Assembly (NCBI GenBank): GCA_022225965.2
Contig: JAKJXP020000001.1
Span: forward strand, 372,001 to 436,000
Direction of reading: 5' to 3'
Length of the DNA: 64,000 bases
DNA from: Diatrype stigma
Lineage: Eukaryota > Ascomycota > Sordariomycetes > Xylariales > Diatrypaceae
This document shows, one piece after another, positions 23,882 to 35,242 of the stretch; within the stretch, counting starts at the first letter, position 1; each line of letters begins with the position of its first letter. A program made the position numbers and the translations under genes. The notes beneath the pieces are model-generated. The model made no database searches and was not told where the DNA came from. It worked only from the letters and a program-made list of their open reading frames with translations.

Positions 23882-23951
23882 GGCACAGGGGCGCTGGCAC
23901 AGGGGCGCTGGCATAGGGGCGCTGGCATAAGGGCGCTGGCATAGGGGGCAT
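23882..23951. repeat. 14-bp minisatellite inside the TIR element
   Basis: Four full units of GGCACAGGGGCGCT with C/T and G/A variants (23882-23937) and a degenerate fifth. The variants are mostly transitions. Confidence 0.85.
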
Positions 23952-24229
23952 AAGGGACGCTGGTAGCCTTATTGGGTTCCGCTGGATCCCGAATTGCTGT
24001 ATTTCGAATTGCTGCTTTAAAGCAATTGGGAATGGTACTTACGTTATTGGCTTTATGTCGAAGATAATATTATTGATTTGGTTGTTGTATGCAGAATCTC
24101 TAGATTTAGGTAGGTGTTCTAGTATTTGCATTAACGGAAGAAATAGCATGCTAGGATAGCAGCCTAACAGCTGGCAAAGTGGATTAAAGCCCTGTTAGTA
24201 AAGTTGTTATAGCCCTAATATCAGATCTC

Positions 24230-24237
24230 ATTTTTTG
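24230..24237. repeat. 8-bp target-site duplication, right (ATTTTTTG)
   Basis: Exact match to 23643-23650, directly after the right inverted repeat. Confidence 0.85.
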
Positions 24238-25105
24238 GTGACTTAACCCCAACGAGAGTAGAGGGATACATGGAGATACCTGGCCAGCTTAGCGTTACAG
24301 CGGGCTACAGCATGTTCCAGTGGACTGGTTGGCCACTGCAGGTGGTTGGTCACCGGCGATTGTCTTGCTGTGGCCAGTCCAACCTGGTGGGTTCATGTAG
24401 TTGCCCGTAACATGTGCTGCAGGCCCAGCAGCCGCCAACTTCAGGGTGTCAGGGTGTGTAGGGGGCCTGTCACACTGCCTACATGCCCTAGGTAGGTACA
24501 GTAGGTACCTGCGGCTGCTGCGGGAATATGCACGGAACCCACTGCATTGGCATCGCCAAATCTCTGACCTGCCGGTCGGTTAGGGACTCCTACATTTTGA
24601 TTGATAAGATTCATTAGGTTAATCAATATCTAATCAATCAGTTCTGACTGGGATCCTGTTTTAAAGTGAAACTCATGAGGTCGCCATCGTCTAAGACCCT
24701 GATTGTGTATATGGTTGTACCAACAGAGGGCTTCCCAAGATTACCTCAAAGTGCCTAAGCTATACCCACCTACAATGCCCTATTAGAATCATTTTGGAAA
24801 ACTTGCTAATAAGAACATCCAAACTCTAGTTGGAACGAAACATCAGAGTCTCTGTTCTGTTCTGATTTGATTTGTTGTTTCCGTGATTGCCCCCTCTTAC
24901 AACTGGGTTTCCAAATCTCCCCACTTTCCAAATTCAAACCCCCCTCTCCTTCAAACCGGCCATCGGCAAACAGTCACCGCTGTCTACATATGCACCATTG
25001 ACAATTTTCTGATTCCCACCTAGTTCAGGGCAATTGGTGGCGTTGCCGTGCAAGTGGGAAATCCTGGTGCAGTGTATTGGAAGGATGCAAGAGGGGACTA
25101 TCGAG
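24238..25105. promoter_or_regulatory. Intergenic between TIR element and the cyclo-ligase gene
   Basis: About 870 bp with no convincing gene. It contains CCTAGGTAGGTAC (24487-24499) and a nearby AGGTACC, members of a motif recurring between genes in this window. The last part should be the promoter and 5' UTR of the cyclo-ligase gene. Confidence 0.4.
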
Positions 25106-25897
25106 ATGAACAGCTCTGCGCTCAATGTTGCCAAGACCCGACTCCGCTCGGCGATGAAGCAGCGGCTATCCGGTCTGCCCCGGGACTCTATAACATCACA
25201 AAGTACGTATGCCACAACCTAGGGAAGAAATGCATGGTTGAATAACCGTTGTGTGATAGGTCACAATGTCTTCGATTCTCTATCTAAGTTCAAGCCGTAT
25301 CTTGACGCGAAAAGAGTCGCCGTTTATTTGTCTATGCCGGGTGGTGAAATTCAAACAGATCCCATCGTCAGGCATGCTTTGGGATCAGGCAAGCAGGTAT
25401 TTGTCCCCTACTTACATAAGTCGGGATTACCCCCAGGTGAAGGCCCTGCAAGACTCATGGACATGGTGAGTCTAAAGAGTATAGAAGACTACGAGTCTTT
25501 ACAAAGAGACAAATGGGGCATCCCTAGTGTCGATGCTGGGACAGTAGACGAGCGACAACGGAGTGTTGGAGAATTGGATGGGAATAGGTCTGAGGATATC
25601 GCGCTTGACCTTATACTCATGCCCGGCGTGGCATTCGATATCGACCCCCAGTCTGGGGTTATTCGGAGACTGGGTCACGGCAAAGGATTCTACGATTACT
25701 TCCTGCACAGGTATGCCTTGGCTGCTTCAACGGAAGAGAGATCTGATCGTCGGCCAACTATATTACTATATGCCCTAGCTCTGAAAGAGCAGCTGCTCTC
25801 TGCCGACTCAGGGGAGACTGTTCCTGTTGGACCCCACGACCAACCGATAGACGGACTCTTCCTTGGAGATGGCAGGCTCATAGGGTCTGCCGAGTAG
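25106..25897 (+). CDS. 5-formyltetrahydrofolate cyclo-ligase
   Basis: Two exons: 25106-25202 and 25260-25897, intron 25203-25259 (GTACGT...GATAG). Predicted 244 residues. The enzyme (MTHFS, yeast Fau1) uses ATP to turn 5-formyl-THF into 5,10-methenyl-THF, returning the stored folate to one-carbon metabolism. The N-terminal helix (KTRLRSAMKQRLSGL) ends in I-x-x-QS across the splice, followed by V-x-x-x-L as in the family. VAVYLSMPGGEIQT is the early strand. LDLILMPGVAFD and LGHGKGFYDYFL are the nucleotide- and substrate-binding signatures. The length is a little above the usual 200 or so, with an insert around 95-125. An upstream in-frame ATG at 25034 exists, but 25106 best matches the family start. 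Confidence 0.93.
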
Positions 25898-26060
25898 CGT
25901 ATCAACCAATGAACACGTTACAAGTCCAATTAGGCTACTTTGCCCGTCCTCCATAAATGGAAAAGGTCGTAAAATTGTGGCGGTTGTGCATCCTCATCAT
26001 ATTTCAAGATCTTTTCTGAACCATAACGCCATGCTCTTCCGTGCTTCTGGTCTCGTCCGC

Positions 26061-26458
26061 TCAAACAGCTTCTTGGATAAGCGAAACATTATCACCCTTC
26101 AGCAATATTTGTCCTGTCCAATATCATTAGCCTATCTGGTTATATGCCGGGTGACCGAATGCGAATTTACCTAGCGATCTCCTCTTTTCTTCTGGGTTCG
26201 TCTTGGTGATCTGTTTGACCTCGACCGCCTCGTCAATAACGAGGTTCATGAATTCGTCGAATCCCTGGATTGCACATGTTAGCGCGTATATTGACAAGGC
26301 TCTGATGGAACCATATTCACCCTGATCTTCCCCTCGATGCGAATGGCCAGTTGCTCGTACAGCCAAATCTTGACCGTCGCGTGACTCTGGAGGAGCTTGA
26401 ATATAAAGTTGATGGGTGGGAGCAAGACCTTCCGGCCTCCACCGCCACGGCCAGTCAT
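26061..26458 (-). CDS. Small nuclear ribonucleoprotein Sm E
   Basis: Three exons: 26458-26321, 26264-26171 and 26113-26061, with introns 26265-26320 (56 nt) and 26114-26170 (57 nt). Predicted 94 residues, as expected for SmE (about 92). The Sm1 motif is VKIWLYEQLAIRIEGKI joined by the first splice to GFDEFMNLVIDEAVEV. The Sm2 motif is GQILLKGDNVSLI after the second splice. SmE is one of seven proteins forming the ring around U1, U2, U4 and U5 snRNAs in the spliceosome. All exon joins restore the family sequence, so the model is firm. It faces the cyclo-ligase gene, with 163 bp between stop codons. Confidence 0.96.
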
Positions 26459-27536
26459 ATTGCCTTATAGTTGGAAAGAGTCGGTCAAGGGTGAAAGTGG
26501 CGTAGTGCGAGGACAAGATCTCGAATAGGCGATGTCTGAAAGTAACAGGACGCGATGTTTGGGGAGCTGGAGTCTGTTTGCTTGCTGGTCGGAGGGCTGG
26601 TCGGCAAGGCTGAAATGATGAGATTGGTCAATCAACCCAAAAGGCAACTAGAGCTTGTATGTAGACTGGTAAGCTTCCAAGTTGAAGCTAGGTGCCTTCT
26701 CCAGGCTAATCAGGCTAACCACCTAGGCAGACTAGCTTATCGCCGAAGTGCACAACCACCGACTGCCCAGGCGAGTGGGCTCCCCCGGGGCCCTTCACAA
26801 GCCAAGCCATGCGCCACCTTTACCCCTCCAACAAAGCTCCAATGCGCCACATGAAAAGAGGCGCGGATGTGTTCTACCTAGGTACCTGCCACTTTACTTG
26901 CTGGCTGTTGGCCTGACCTCATAGTCCCTCTCCATACACCCAGCGACGCCCCCATTGCCCAAGTCCCCCCGTCTCCCCGTCCAGCGGCAAGCCCGTAACT
27001 GCCCGTAGTAACTAGCGCCTAGCAACGACCAGTCAATAAATTTATTGTTCGCGCATCACCAGCACCTGCAGTTTAGTCAAGCCACCCCGGAGCGCCTGAA
27101 CGACGCCTGAACGAACGACTTCGATATTTCAGCCCCTCCCTCATTTTTCTACTTCGGACGTGAAGGACTTGCCGCGAGACTGGCCTCAACCTGATCACCT
27201 GAGTTCTGATTGATCAGAGTTTGCAGTCGTTGGGTTCGGTTCCGTTGCTTCGTTCTTTCTATTTCTAGGCCCTCATTTTCTGCCTAGCCTATTCGCCTTC
27301 TACCCCCTCATAGTCCTCGTAGTCGCATAGGGGTCCCTTCCTGACCAGCACCTACTTTACTTCATTAATTCGGCTATATCTACGAGATCTACAATTATTG
27401 CGACAGGTTGACGACAGCACCATACTCCTAGCCATAGCGACAGCTGCTATCCCATTTGCCCACCTGCGCACCTTTCCCATCTTCGTACCTTCTAATTATA
27501 CGGCCTTCTCAAGTGTCACGTCTGGACTTGCCCAGC
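26459..27536. promoter_or_regulatory. Divergent promoter region SmE / karyopherin gene
   Basis: 1078 bp between divergent starts. It contains ACCTAGGTACCT (26877-26888) and C/T-rich stretches near 27240-27345, typical of fungal promoters and 5' UTRs. No other gene seen. Confidence 0.45.
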
Positions 27537-30500
27537 ATGGCTACGAACGGAACCCAGCAGGCCTTCACGCCTGATGAGGTGTTCCAGGCCATGCAGACCA
27601 TGAGAGGCTCCGACCTAGAGAAGAAGAAGAAGGCACACGAGTATCTCGAAAGTTTCCAGAAATCGGTCAGTTCCCGTCCCCGTCACCACTCCACATAGGC
27701 AACATATAAACAGCACATAAACACCGACAGTGCCGACAGGGTTGGGTCGCTAATATGGTGTATAGACCACAGCATGGACAACCAGCTTGGAGATGTTACA
27801 GTCGCAAGCCGAAGCCGATGCGAAGCTTTTTGCCGCGACAACGTTGAAAGGAAAGGTGAGTCCCCATGGTCTCTTGTGTTCAGCGACGACCCGATCGACT
27901 GACTGGGCGGATACTGTACAGATCACCTACGACCTGTCGACACAGGTACCCGTCGCTGGGCTTCCCGCGCTCCGGTCCCAAATCTTAGCCCTCCTGAAGC
28001 AATATGCCGCGGGACCTAAGCCAATAAGAGTTCAACTGTGTGTCTGTCTAGCGCATCTAGCTATACAGATGAAGGACTGGAAAGATGTCCTCCCCCTTGT
28101 CGTTTCCTCGCTCGGCAATGAAGCTGAAAGTCATGCCTGCATATTGGATTTCCTCAGAGTCTTGCCGGAAGAGGTGACTGAGGGACGCAAAATCACCTTG
28201 ACAGTATGTGGATCGACACGCACCAACACGACCTCTCCCTCTCTATCTTGCGGCGGCGCGGCGTGGCGGCACGACAACGATTGGATCGCAGTCTAATGCA
28301 TCATACTTTAGGAAGAAGAACTCAGCCAACGAACCTCTGAACTCCTTGCGGATAATGCGCCTCAGGTCGTGCAACTTCTGATAACTTACGCCCAGTCTTC
28401 ACGTGAGTAAAGTCCTGCGCGTCCTCGCCTGTGTTCTATTCCCAGCTAACATGCCTCCCTTTCCAGCGACAGCTGCTACGAACCCTCAGCTCCTCGAGTG
28501 TATCACATCCTGGTTGCGTGAAGTCCCCGTCAACGAGATCGTCAAGTCGCCCCTTCTCAACATCGTGTTCAATGCTCTAGAGAGCGACGCCTCCTTCCAG
28601 GCAGCTGCAGACTGCCTTTCGATCATGTTGAAGGAGACAAGCGAGGTGGACGACAACGTCGAGACGATCCAGATACTCTTGCCTCGAATCATCGCTTTAC
28701 GGCCAAAGATCCAGAAGGTCGTCGAGGAGGAAGATACCGAAACTTACAAGTCTCTAACCCGAGTTTTTGCGGATGCAGGCTTGGCGTGGGTTGTCGCGAT
28801 CGCACGGGAAACAACTCATTTCAGACCTTTAGTCGACTCCATTCTTGAGTGTGCTGCTAGGGACAAGGAGAGAGACGTTATTGAGTACACCTTCGACTTC
28901 TGGTATGAGCTCAAGCAGTACATCGTCTTGGAACGGTATATACAAGCCAGGATGGAGCTGCTAGATGTGTATTCACAACTCGTCGACATTTTGCTCAAAC
29001 ACCTCGAATACCCAGAGTCGGAATCAGGCAACGAGCTCGACCTGTTTGATGGAGATCGGGAGGCAGAAGAGAAATTCCGGGAGTTCCGGCACCATATGGG
29101 TGATACTTTGAAGGATGCATGCGAAGTCATGGGTGTCACCGAATGCCTAACCAAAGTTTTGAATTCCATCACTCTTTGGATGCAAACGTACGCCAGCATG
29201 GCGAGCGGCACCTCGGTACCCCATTGGCAAAAGCTGGAGGCACCGTTGTTTTCCATGCGGGCTATGGGTCGTATGGTCAACAAAGACGAAAATATTGTAC
29301 TGCCTCAGCTCATACCCCTGTTGGTCCAGATCCCCAGTCACGAGAAGCTTCGTTTTGCGACAATCATGGTTCTGGGCAGATATACCGAGTGGACCGCCGC
29401 TCATCCCGAATTTCTGGAGCCACAATTCACGTACATCGTCTCATCCTTCCAGACGGACTCCAAAGAAATCATTCGAGCAGCTGCAATGTCCATAAAATAC
29501 TTCTGCACGGATTGCAAACACATCCTGGGACAGCAGGTAATTCAGTTGCAGCAATTCTACAACGAGATCCTAGACAAGTTGCCCGAGAGCAGCCAGGAGG
29601 AAATTACCGAAGGTGTTGCAAGTGTCGTTGCAGTTCAGCCAAAGGGCGATATCTACCGACTCTTGAAGCTCTATTGCGATCCGTTGATAGAGAGACTGAT
29701 GACGAAAGCAAACAACGCGACTACCGAAGAAGGGAAGCTGATTGTAGCCGACCACATGCAGGTTATCACGCTTTTCATCCAGATCGTCGTAGTCCTACCT
29801 CCTGTTGAGCAAGGCGAGGAAGACCCTGCAGTAAAGTACTGGCAGGAGGCATTCCCCGTCTTAGCCAAGGTGCTAGAAAGCTTCATGGACTTCATTCCGA
29901 TCTGTGAGAGAGTCTGCAGATCTTGGAGGTTTATGGTCATATCCCATAGGGGAGCCATGACACCTCTCCTGCCTGAGATGGCAAATAGGTTAGCAACCGG
30001 CTTCGAAGCCTCTAGACAAGGCTGCTTCCTCTGGGTCACGGGCGCGATCCTGCGCGAGTTCTCGGATGATCGCGAGCATGTGGACCAGAACATCACAGAG
30101 TATATCTACCAGTTCTTCGAAGCGCAAGCTACGAATGTGTTACGGTTCCTAAGCGAGTTGACCCCTCAAGAGTTGCCGGATGTTGCCGAGGACTTCTTCC
30201 GGCTACTGACCGATGCGCTGCTTTACTACCCACAGAAGCTCATCCCGTCGCAGCTATCCTCTCCCATCTTTGAGGCCGCCATCTCTGTCCTTACGTTAGA
30301 GCAGCGCGAGCCCTTGTCGGCTACCCTGCATTACCTCCGTGATCTCCTGGCGTGGGGTAGCCAGAACCCGCCTTCCTCCCACGAACAGCTTTCCCGCCCG
30401 ATCATCGAGCAGCTCAGCGCGCTTGTGAAGCAGCTGTTGGAAGCCAAAGGCGAGAAACTTGTGCAGCGCGTCCTCGCCGGCATGATGATCACATTCCCCC

Positions 30501-30799
30501 GAGACTGCTTTGCTGACGGCAGCGGCGCCCTCCTTACGTTATTCGAGATCATGCCTGCTCAGACCGCTATCTGGGTGGACCGAACTATGCGCTTGCTTCC
30601 CCCCGGTACTGTCACGGCGGCCGAGGTGGACCGTCTCATGATCAAGATCAAGGAAAAGCTGGGCGCTAACGACACCCACGACGTCCGACAGATCCGCTCC
30701 ATACTGCAAGACTTCACCAACACGTACCGAAGGAGGAACGTGGCGCCGCGGGATGGCCTAGGCCAGCTAGAAGCGTCGCGTTTCCGTTTTGCCGGCTAG
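27537..30799 (+). CDS. Importin-beta family karyopherin (Mtr10 / transportin-3 type)
   Basis: Five exons: 27537-27665, 27766-27855, 27922-28203, 28312-28402, 28467-30799. All introns are GT..AG. Predicted 974 residues, close to yeast Mtr10 (972). It is helical throughout (HEAT repeats), with the importin-beta-like N-terminus (A-x-x-YLESFQKS...AWTTSLEMLQSQ...FAATTLKGKI) and Exportin-1-like region (LPALRSQILALLKQY...IRVQLCVCLAHLAIQMKDW). The C-terminal part keeps the SWRF, FFRLL and HYLRDLLAWG blocks and ends in the R-rich NTYRRRN region known from the family. Mtr10/TNPO3 carriers import SR-type mRNA-binding proteins and take part in tRNA traffic, with Ran-GTP release. Intron 2 is a multiple of three with no stop, so it reads through in a naive translation, but the spliced form matches the family better. 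Confidence 0.94.
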
Positions 30800-32537
30800 A
30801 AACCGCAGCACCATCGGAAACTGGTGTGCCGAATGGGATACTGAATATTCGCCAAACCTCGACTCGACTTCAGCAAAACTTTCACTTTGCTGTGATTTCT
30901 TGTGCTCTCTTCCACGGGCTTGGTGAATGGTTTGGTCCGATCCTCCCAATCGTATTTCGAAGTAGTATTGGTACGAAGGGGTGGAGAAGGGGGGGAAAGG
31001 GGGTGAAGGATTTGGTCGATCTGTTGCTAGCAGCTAGGAGTTTAGACGGGTTCTTGTGATGGATGGGAGAGGGGAAGTGGCTATCAAAATCGGCCAGAGA
31101 TGTTTGCTTGCATGCATGCTTGCTGAAAAAAGTGGTTTTTCCTTCATCTCTGTCGAGCTGGGTTCTGTGTGTCCTGTGTCCTCGTGTGGTGTGTGGATCG
31201 TATATGTAAAAAGCATAGAGGGAGAGAGGGTTGGGGGGCACAGAGGGAGACAGAACGTGCAAGGAGGTAATCTGGCTGATGGCGCAGGATGGCAGCAGAG
31301 CATGTGGGTGGACATACAGTCAGGCAACTGGTAACAGTGTTCACGACGACGACAACGACGACAACGACGAATCATTGGGCAGGGAGGAAGGAAGGAAGGA
31401 AGGTGATTGATACCTTTACCATAGTCTAGCTTCTTAGAACTGAAATTGTTGCAACTTGGCAATTTGCTTCTATATAACAGATGGACGACGTAACGGCAAA
31501 TGTACGTATAAAACAAAACTACTCCTCGACTAGCCCAGCATTCTATCTGCCTACTCTTACCTCCTAGTAAGTGTTGGTTCACTGTGACAAGGAGGGGGGT
31601 TATCTGACCGTGCCTGACTGGTACTTTTTACATAGCATCGAGAATCTGCAAGTATGTGTATGATACGATATGGAATAGGCGGGATATCAGACGGGAGGAG
31701 TCGTGCCCATCCTCCATCCACCACACCCACCAGGGTACATAGTGCTAGAGCGTGTTGTCTATCCAAACACTATGGGAGGTGGGTGGACAAAGTGCTACAA
31801 AGATCAGGATCAATCGTTTTTTGAACCAAAAATAATAGAAGAGAAGAAGAGACGGACAAAATACACCTTAGATATTACGTGCCCTTCCCCCTAGACCTTC
31901 TTCCCTTTAGACATCTATTTCTTGAATCAAGTTGGCTGGTAAGATCAATAAGTGTACGGCACGCTCTGCGCAACTAGTATTTTCGAAAAATCGACCAGTC
32001 GGGTACGACTGAGGCCTAGAACAGCAAGTTGTCACCCCCTTTTTCCATGGTTGCAACTTGTTTGAAAGGATATAGTCTCCTGTGATGGGGGCGAGGTCTC
32101 CGACTGTGTAAATAACACATCGATATAAGGAGGTATCGAAGGTTCGGGGTACTCTTCGCTGCACGAAGCACTCTTAGACTCAACTGCTTACCGCTTGTAT
32201 AGGAGGATCCCTCAAACTGCGCATGGACGTGTGTTCAATGGTTGTACAAATCAGTCATCGAAAGAAGATGGCACGGCACAGAATTTGTCATCTAACGTCA
32301 AATCAATTCATCCTAGCTACAAGCAAACCAGATGGGTAACATCCAGTTGAGGTTCCAGTTCCCAGGCGCTCTTCCATGTATCTGCGCAACCTTGTCATCG
32401 ACCTCTTTTTTATCGATCTTGGAAGCAATTGCTCCATGGACATTAGGTGGCGCAGAAACAATGCGCCGAAAGCCTTCTTCATGACACTTGCCAGAAACGG
32501 CACGATATCGTAATCTATAAAATTGGGAAGAGGCATT
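30800..32537. terminator. Convergent 3' regions of karyopherin and eEF2 genes
   Basis: 1.74 kb between facing stops. It contains simple CGACGACAA-type repeats (about 31344-31370) and GGAAGGAA repeats (about 31385-31402). Short open frames on both strands show no family resemblance. Confidence 0.4.
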
Positions 32538-35242
32538 TTACAACTTGTCGTAGTACTGTACATCATCGTTAGCATTTGCAAATAGTCGTGTAATAGTTCA
32601 TAATAACTTACGTTCTCGTATCCCGGAACCTCCACCTTGATACCCTTGCGCTTGCGCATGGTGGTGACGATCTTTCCGACCAGAGATGTGGGGTCGAGTG
32701 CTGAGCCACCCGGCAGGACCTGCCAGTGGTCGAAGACCATTTGAGGGAAGGCCTGGCCGGAGGTGGCCTGTCGGAGATCGGCGTTGAAGCCGAAAGACTC
32801 CATAGCTGGCAGGTAGGCCTTGATGGTGAAAAGAGGAGTACCAGGTCGCTGCTCCTCGGCGAAGACGTGACCACGTCTCCGGGTCAGTACACCGTAGACG
32901 CCACCCATCGTCGCCTCGTTGACTTGGATCTCGACCAACATGACGGGCTCCTGGAGAGCAGGCTCAGCAAGCAGCGTAGAAGCGTACAGGACACGTCTAG
33001 TCGTAGGCATGATCTGGCCAGTACCACGGTGAATAGAATCAGCATGCAGGGTAACATCGAGCAGGTTCCAACGGACGGATCGCATCGGCTCCTCAGCGAT
33101 GGGGCCCTCACGGGTAGCCCATTGGAAACCGGACACAACGGAATCCTTGATTTCGTTGAGGTACTGCACGGCCTTGGTCTGGTCAACCAGCAAGTTGGCG
33201 CCGTTGGTATCCGGGCCGAAACACCAGATCTTGCGGGCATCGGTGACATCCCAGCCGAAGTCGTCAGCCATGAGACGGGCACGGGCCTTGAAATCGTCAC
33301 GGGGGGTGATCTTGCCATCCTCGATGGCCAGAGCAAGCTCCTCGTCCAAGGGCTCGGCGACCATGTACAGACGGTTGTGCTTGTTGGGCGACTTGGAGAG
33401 CGCAGTCATGCTAGACTTGCCAGCCACAGTCTCACGGTATTGGACAACAGGGTCGGAGAAGATAAGAGGGACACCAGCGTGGTCGTTCTCAAGATCGTTC
33501 AAGCAGATCTCAAGATGCAACTCACCAGCACCCGCAACGACGTGCTCACCCGTGGGGGAAGTTGAGGTCACGACACAAGGATCGGACTTCGACAGGCGCT
33601 TAAGACCTTCAACAAGCTTGGGAAGATCCTGGGCGTTCTTGACCTGGACGGATCGCTGCACGACGGGGGAGACGGAAAACTTCATGACCTTCAGGTTGTG
33701 GGCGGTGTCGATAGTGCTGAGAGTACCCGACTTGAGCAGGAACTGATCGATACCAACCAGACCAACAATGTTACCAGCAGGCATATCATCGATGGGCTCA
33801 ACCTTGCCACCCATCATCAGAACGGTACGCTGGATGGTCTTGACGAACAGGTCGTCCTTCTTGCCAGGGACGTAGTTGGGGCCCTGGATGCGGACCTTAA
33901 GACCGGAACGGACGGTACCGGAGAAGACACGACCGAAGGCGTAGAAACGGCCCTTATCGGAAGTCGGTACCATCTTGGAGACGTACAGCATGAGAGGACC
34001 CTTGGCATCACAGTCTCGGATACCAATGGCGGCCTCATCATCCATAGGACCCTCGTACAGGGTCTCGACACGGTACTTCTGGGCGGTGGTAGGAGATGGG
34101 AGGTGGAGAATCATCATCTCCAAAAGAGAGTCGGCGGCGGGCAGGAAAGCCTTCATCACAGACTTCAGGAGCGCCTTGCCCTCCTTGTCGGCCTCGTTGG
34201 CAGGAAGCTTCAGCTCAAGCTTGGTAAGAAGGGTCTTAACCTCATCCTGCTTGAAGTTCATGACAGCAGAGAAGATCTTGAAGATGGGGTCCAGAATGAA
34301 CTGGTTGAAAGCTCGCTCCAGCTCCTGGCCCTCGTGGGTGCTCTTCGTGGTCCACTTCTTGGTCTTGGGGTTGAAGTAGTTGTCGCCCTATTTGAACAGT
34401 CAGTTTCTTCTTGCCCTTCTGTCATCAAAAACGGATATTGCTCACCCAGAGACGCTCCATCATCTTGTTGCGGTCAACACCGAACTTCTTGGCATAACGG
34501 TTGGCGAACTGGCGGATGGTGAAAGCCCAGCCATGGAGACCGGAACCGAAAGCAACAGTTCCCTTGTCAGGGTAGACCTGGAGATCACCCAGAGTCTTGT
34601 CAAGGTAGGTGGAGATGACGACGTTGACAGACTCGATGGTTCTCGAGAAAGACTGGTACAGATCCTCCTTGGAAACCTGGAGCTCAAGAAGAGCACGGTC
34701 GACCTTGTTGATAACGACAACAGGCTTGATACGCTCAGTCAGAGCCTGACGCAAGACAGTCTCAGTCTGGACACAGACACCCTCGACGGTGTCAACGACA
34801 ACCAGAGCACCATCAGTGACTCGGAGAGCAGCAGTGACCTCGGACGAGAAATCAACGTGACCGGGGGAGTCGATGAGGTTGATCAGGAAGTCCTTGCCTA
34901 TCGTCTCCTGGCCAATGATGTCCTTGGTGTCCTCTTCATTCTCTAAGGAAGCAAACAGCGAGATGGCAGTCGATTTGATGGTAATGCCACGTTCCTGCTC
35001 GTCCGCTCGAGTATCGGTGGCTCGCTGGTCGCCAGCCTTGGCAGTGGAAATGATACCAGCTTTGGCCAAAAGAGAGTCGGTTAGGGTAGATTTTCCGTGA
35101 TCGACGTGAGCAATAACCGACATGTTACGCACATTGGTCGGCTGTACGGTGGCTTATTAGCAAACAGAGCGCAGGTTTCGGCCTCATCACGACTCACCTT
35201 GCCCATGAGCACTCGCAGCTCGTCGGTGGTAAAGTTCACCAT
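32538..35242 (-). CDS. Translation elongation factor 2 (eEF2)
   Basis: Four exons: 35242-35198, 35141-34446, 34387-32612 and 32555-32538, with introns of 56, 58 and 56 nt. Predicted 844 residues, the expected size. eEF2 is the GTPase that moves tRNAs and mRNA through the ribosome. Visible: AHVDHGKST (P-loop, about 26-34), RGITIKST (switch I), DSPGHVDF (G3), NKVD (G4) and the [10 protein letters not shown] segment. Near residue 700, [13 protein letters not shown] carries the histidine that becomes diphthamide. The final exon is only 18 nt (YYDKL and stop). Skipping its splice gives a long nonsense tail, so the intron is certain. The codons are strongly biased to C-ending forms, as in highly expressed genes. 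Confidence 0.98.

Larger units (their letters stand above)
23651..24229. mobile_element. Non-autonomous TIR transposon (hAT- or Mutator-like MITE)
   Basis: The left end (23651 onward, GAGATCTGATAT...) and the right end read backward (from 24229) form terminal inverted repeats of about 68 bp with 57 matches by my count. Exact 8-bp direct repeats flank both ends. The element is 579 bp as assembled, including 10 N, and carries no coding frame. An 8-bp duplication fits hAT or Mutator superfamilies; the long inverted repeats lean towards Mutator. Its centre holds a C28 run and a 14-bp minisatellite, so the true length is uncertain. Confidence 0.8.

Noticed and set aside
23651..24229. Alternative TIR-element ends starting at CAGGGCTATAAC (hAT-like)
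   Set aside because: The adjoining 8 bases would be inverted, not direct, repeats. The outer ends give an exact direct duplication.
31034..31582. 182-codon minus-strand frame
   Set aside because: Cys/Arg/Ser-rich with repeats in the karyopherin 3' flank; no recognisable domain.
32726..34946. Three long plus-strand frames opposite eEF2
   Set aside because: Shadow frames from strongly biased codons in a highly expressed gene.
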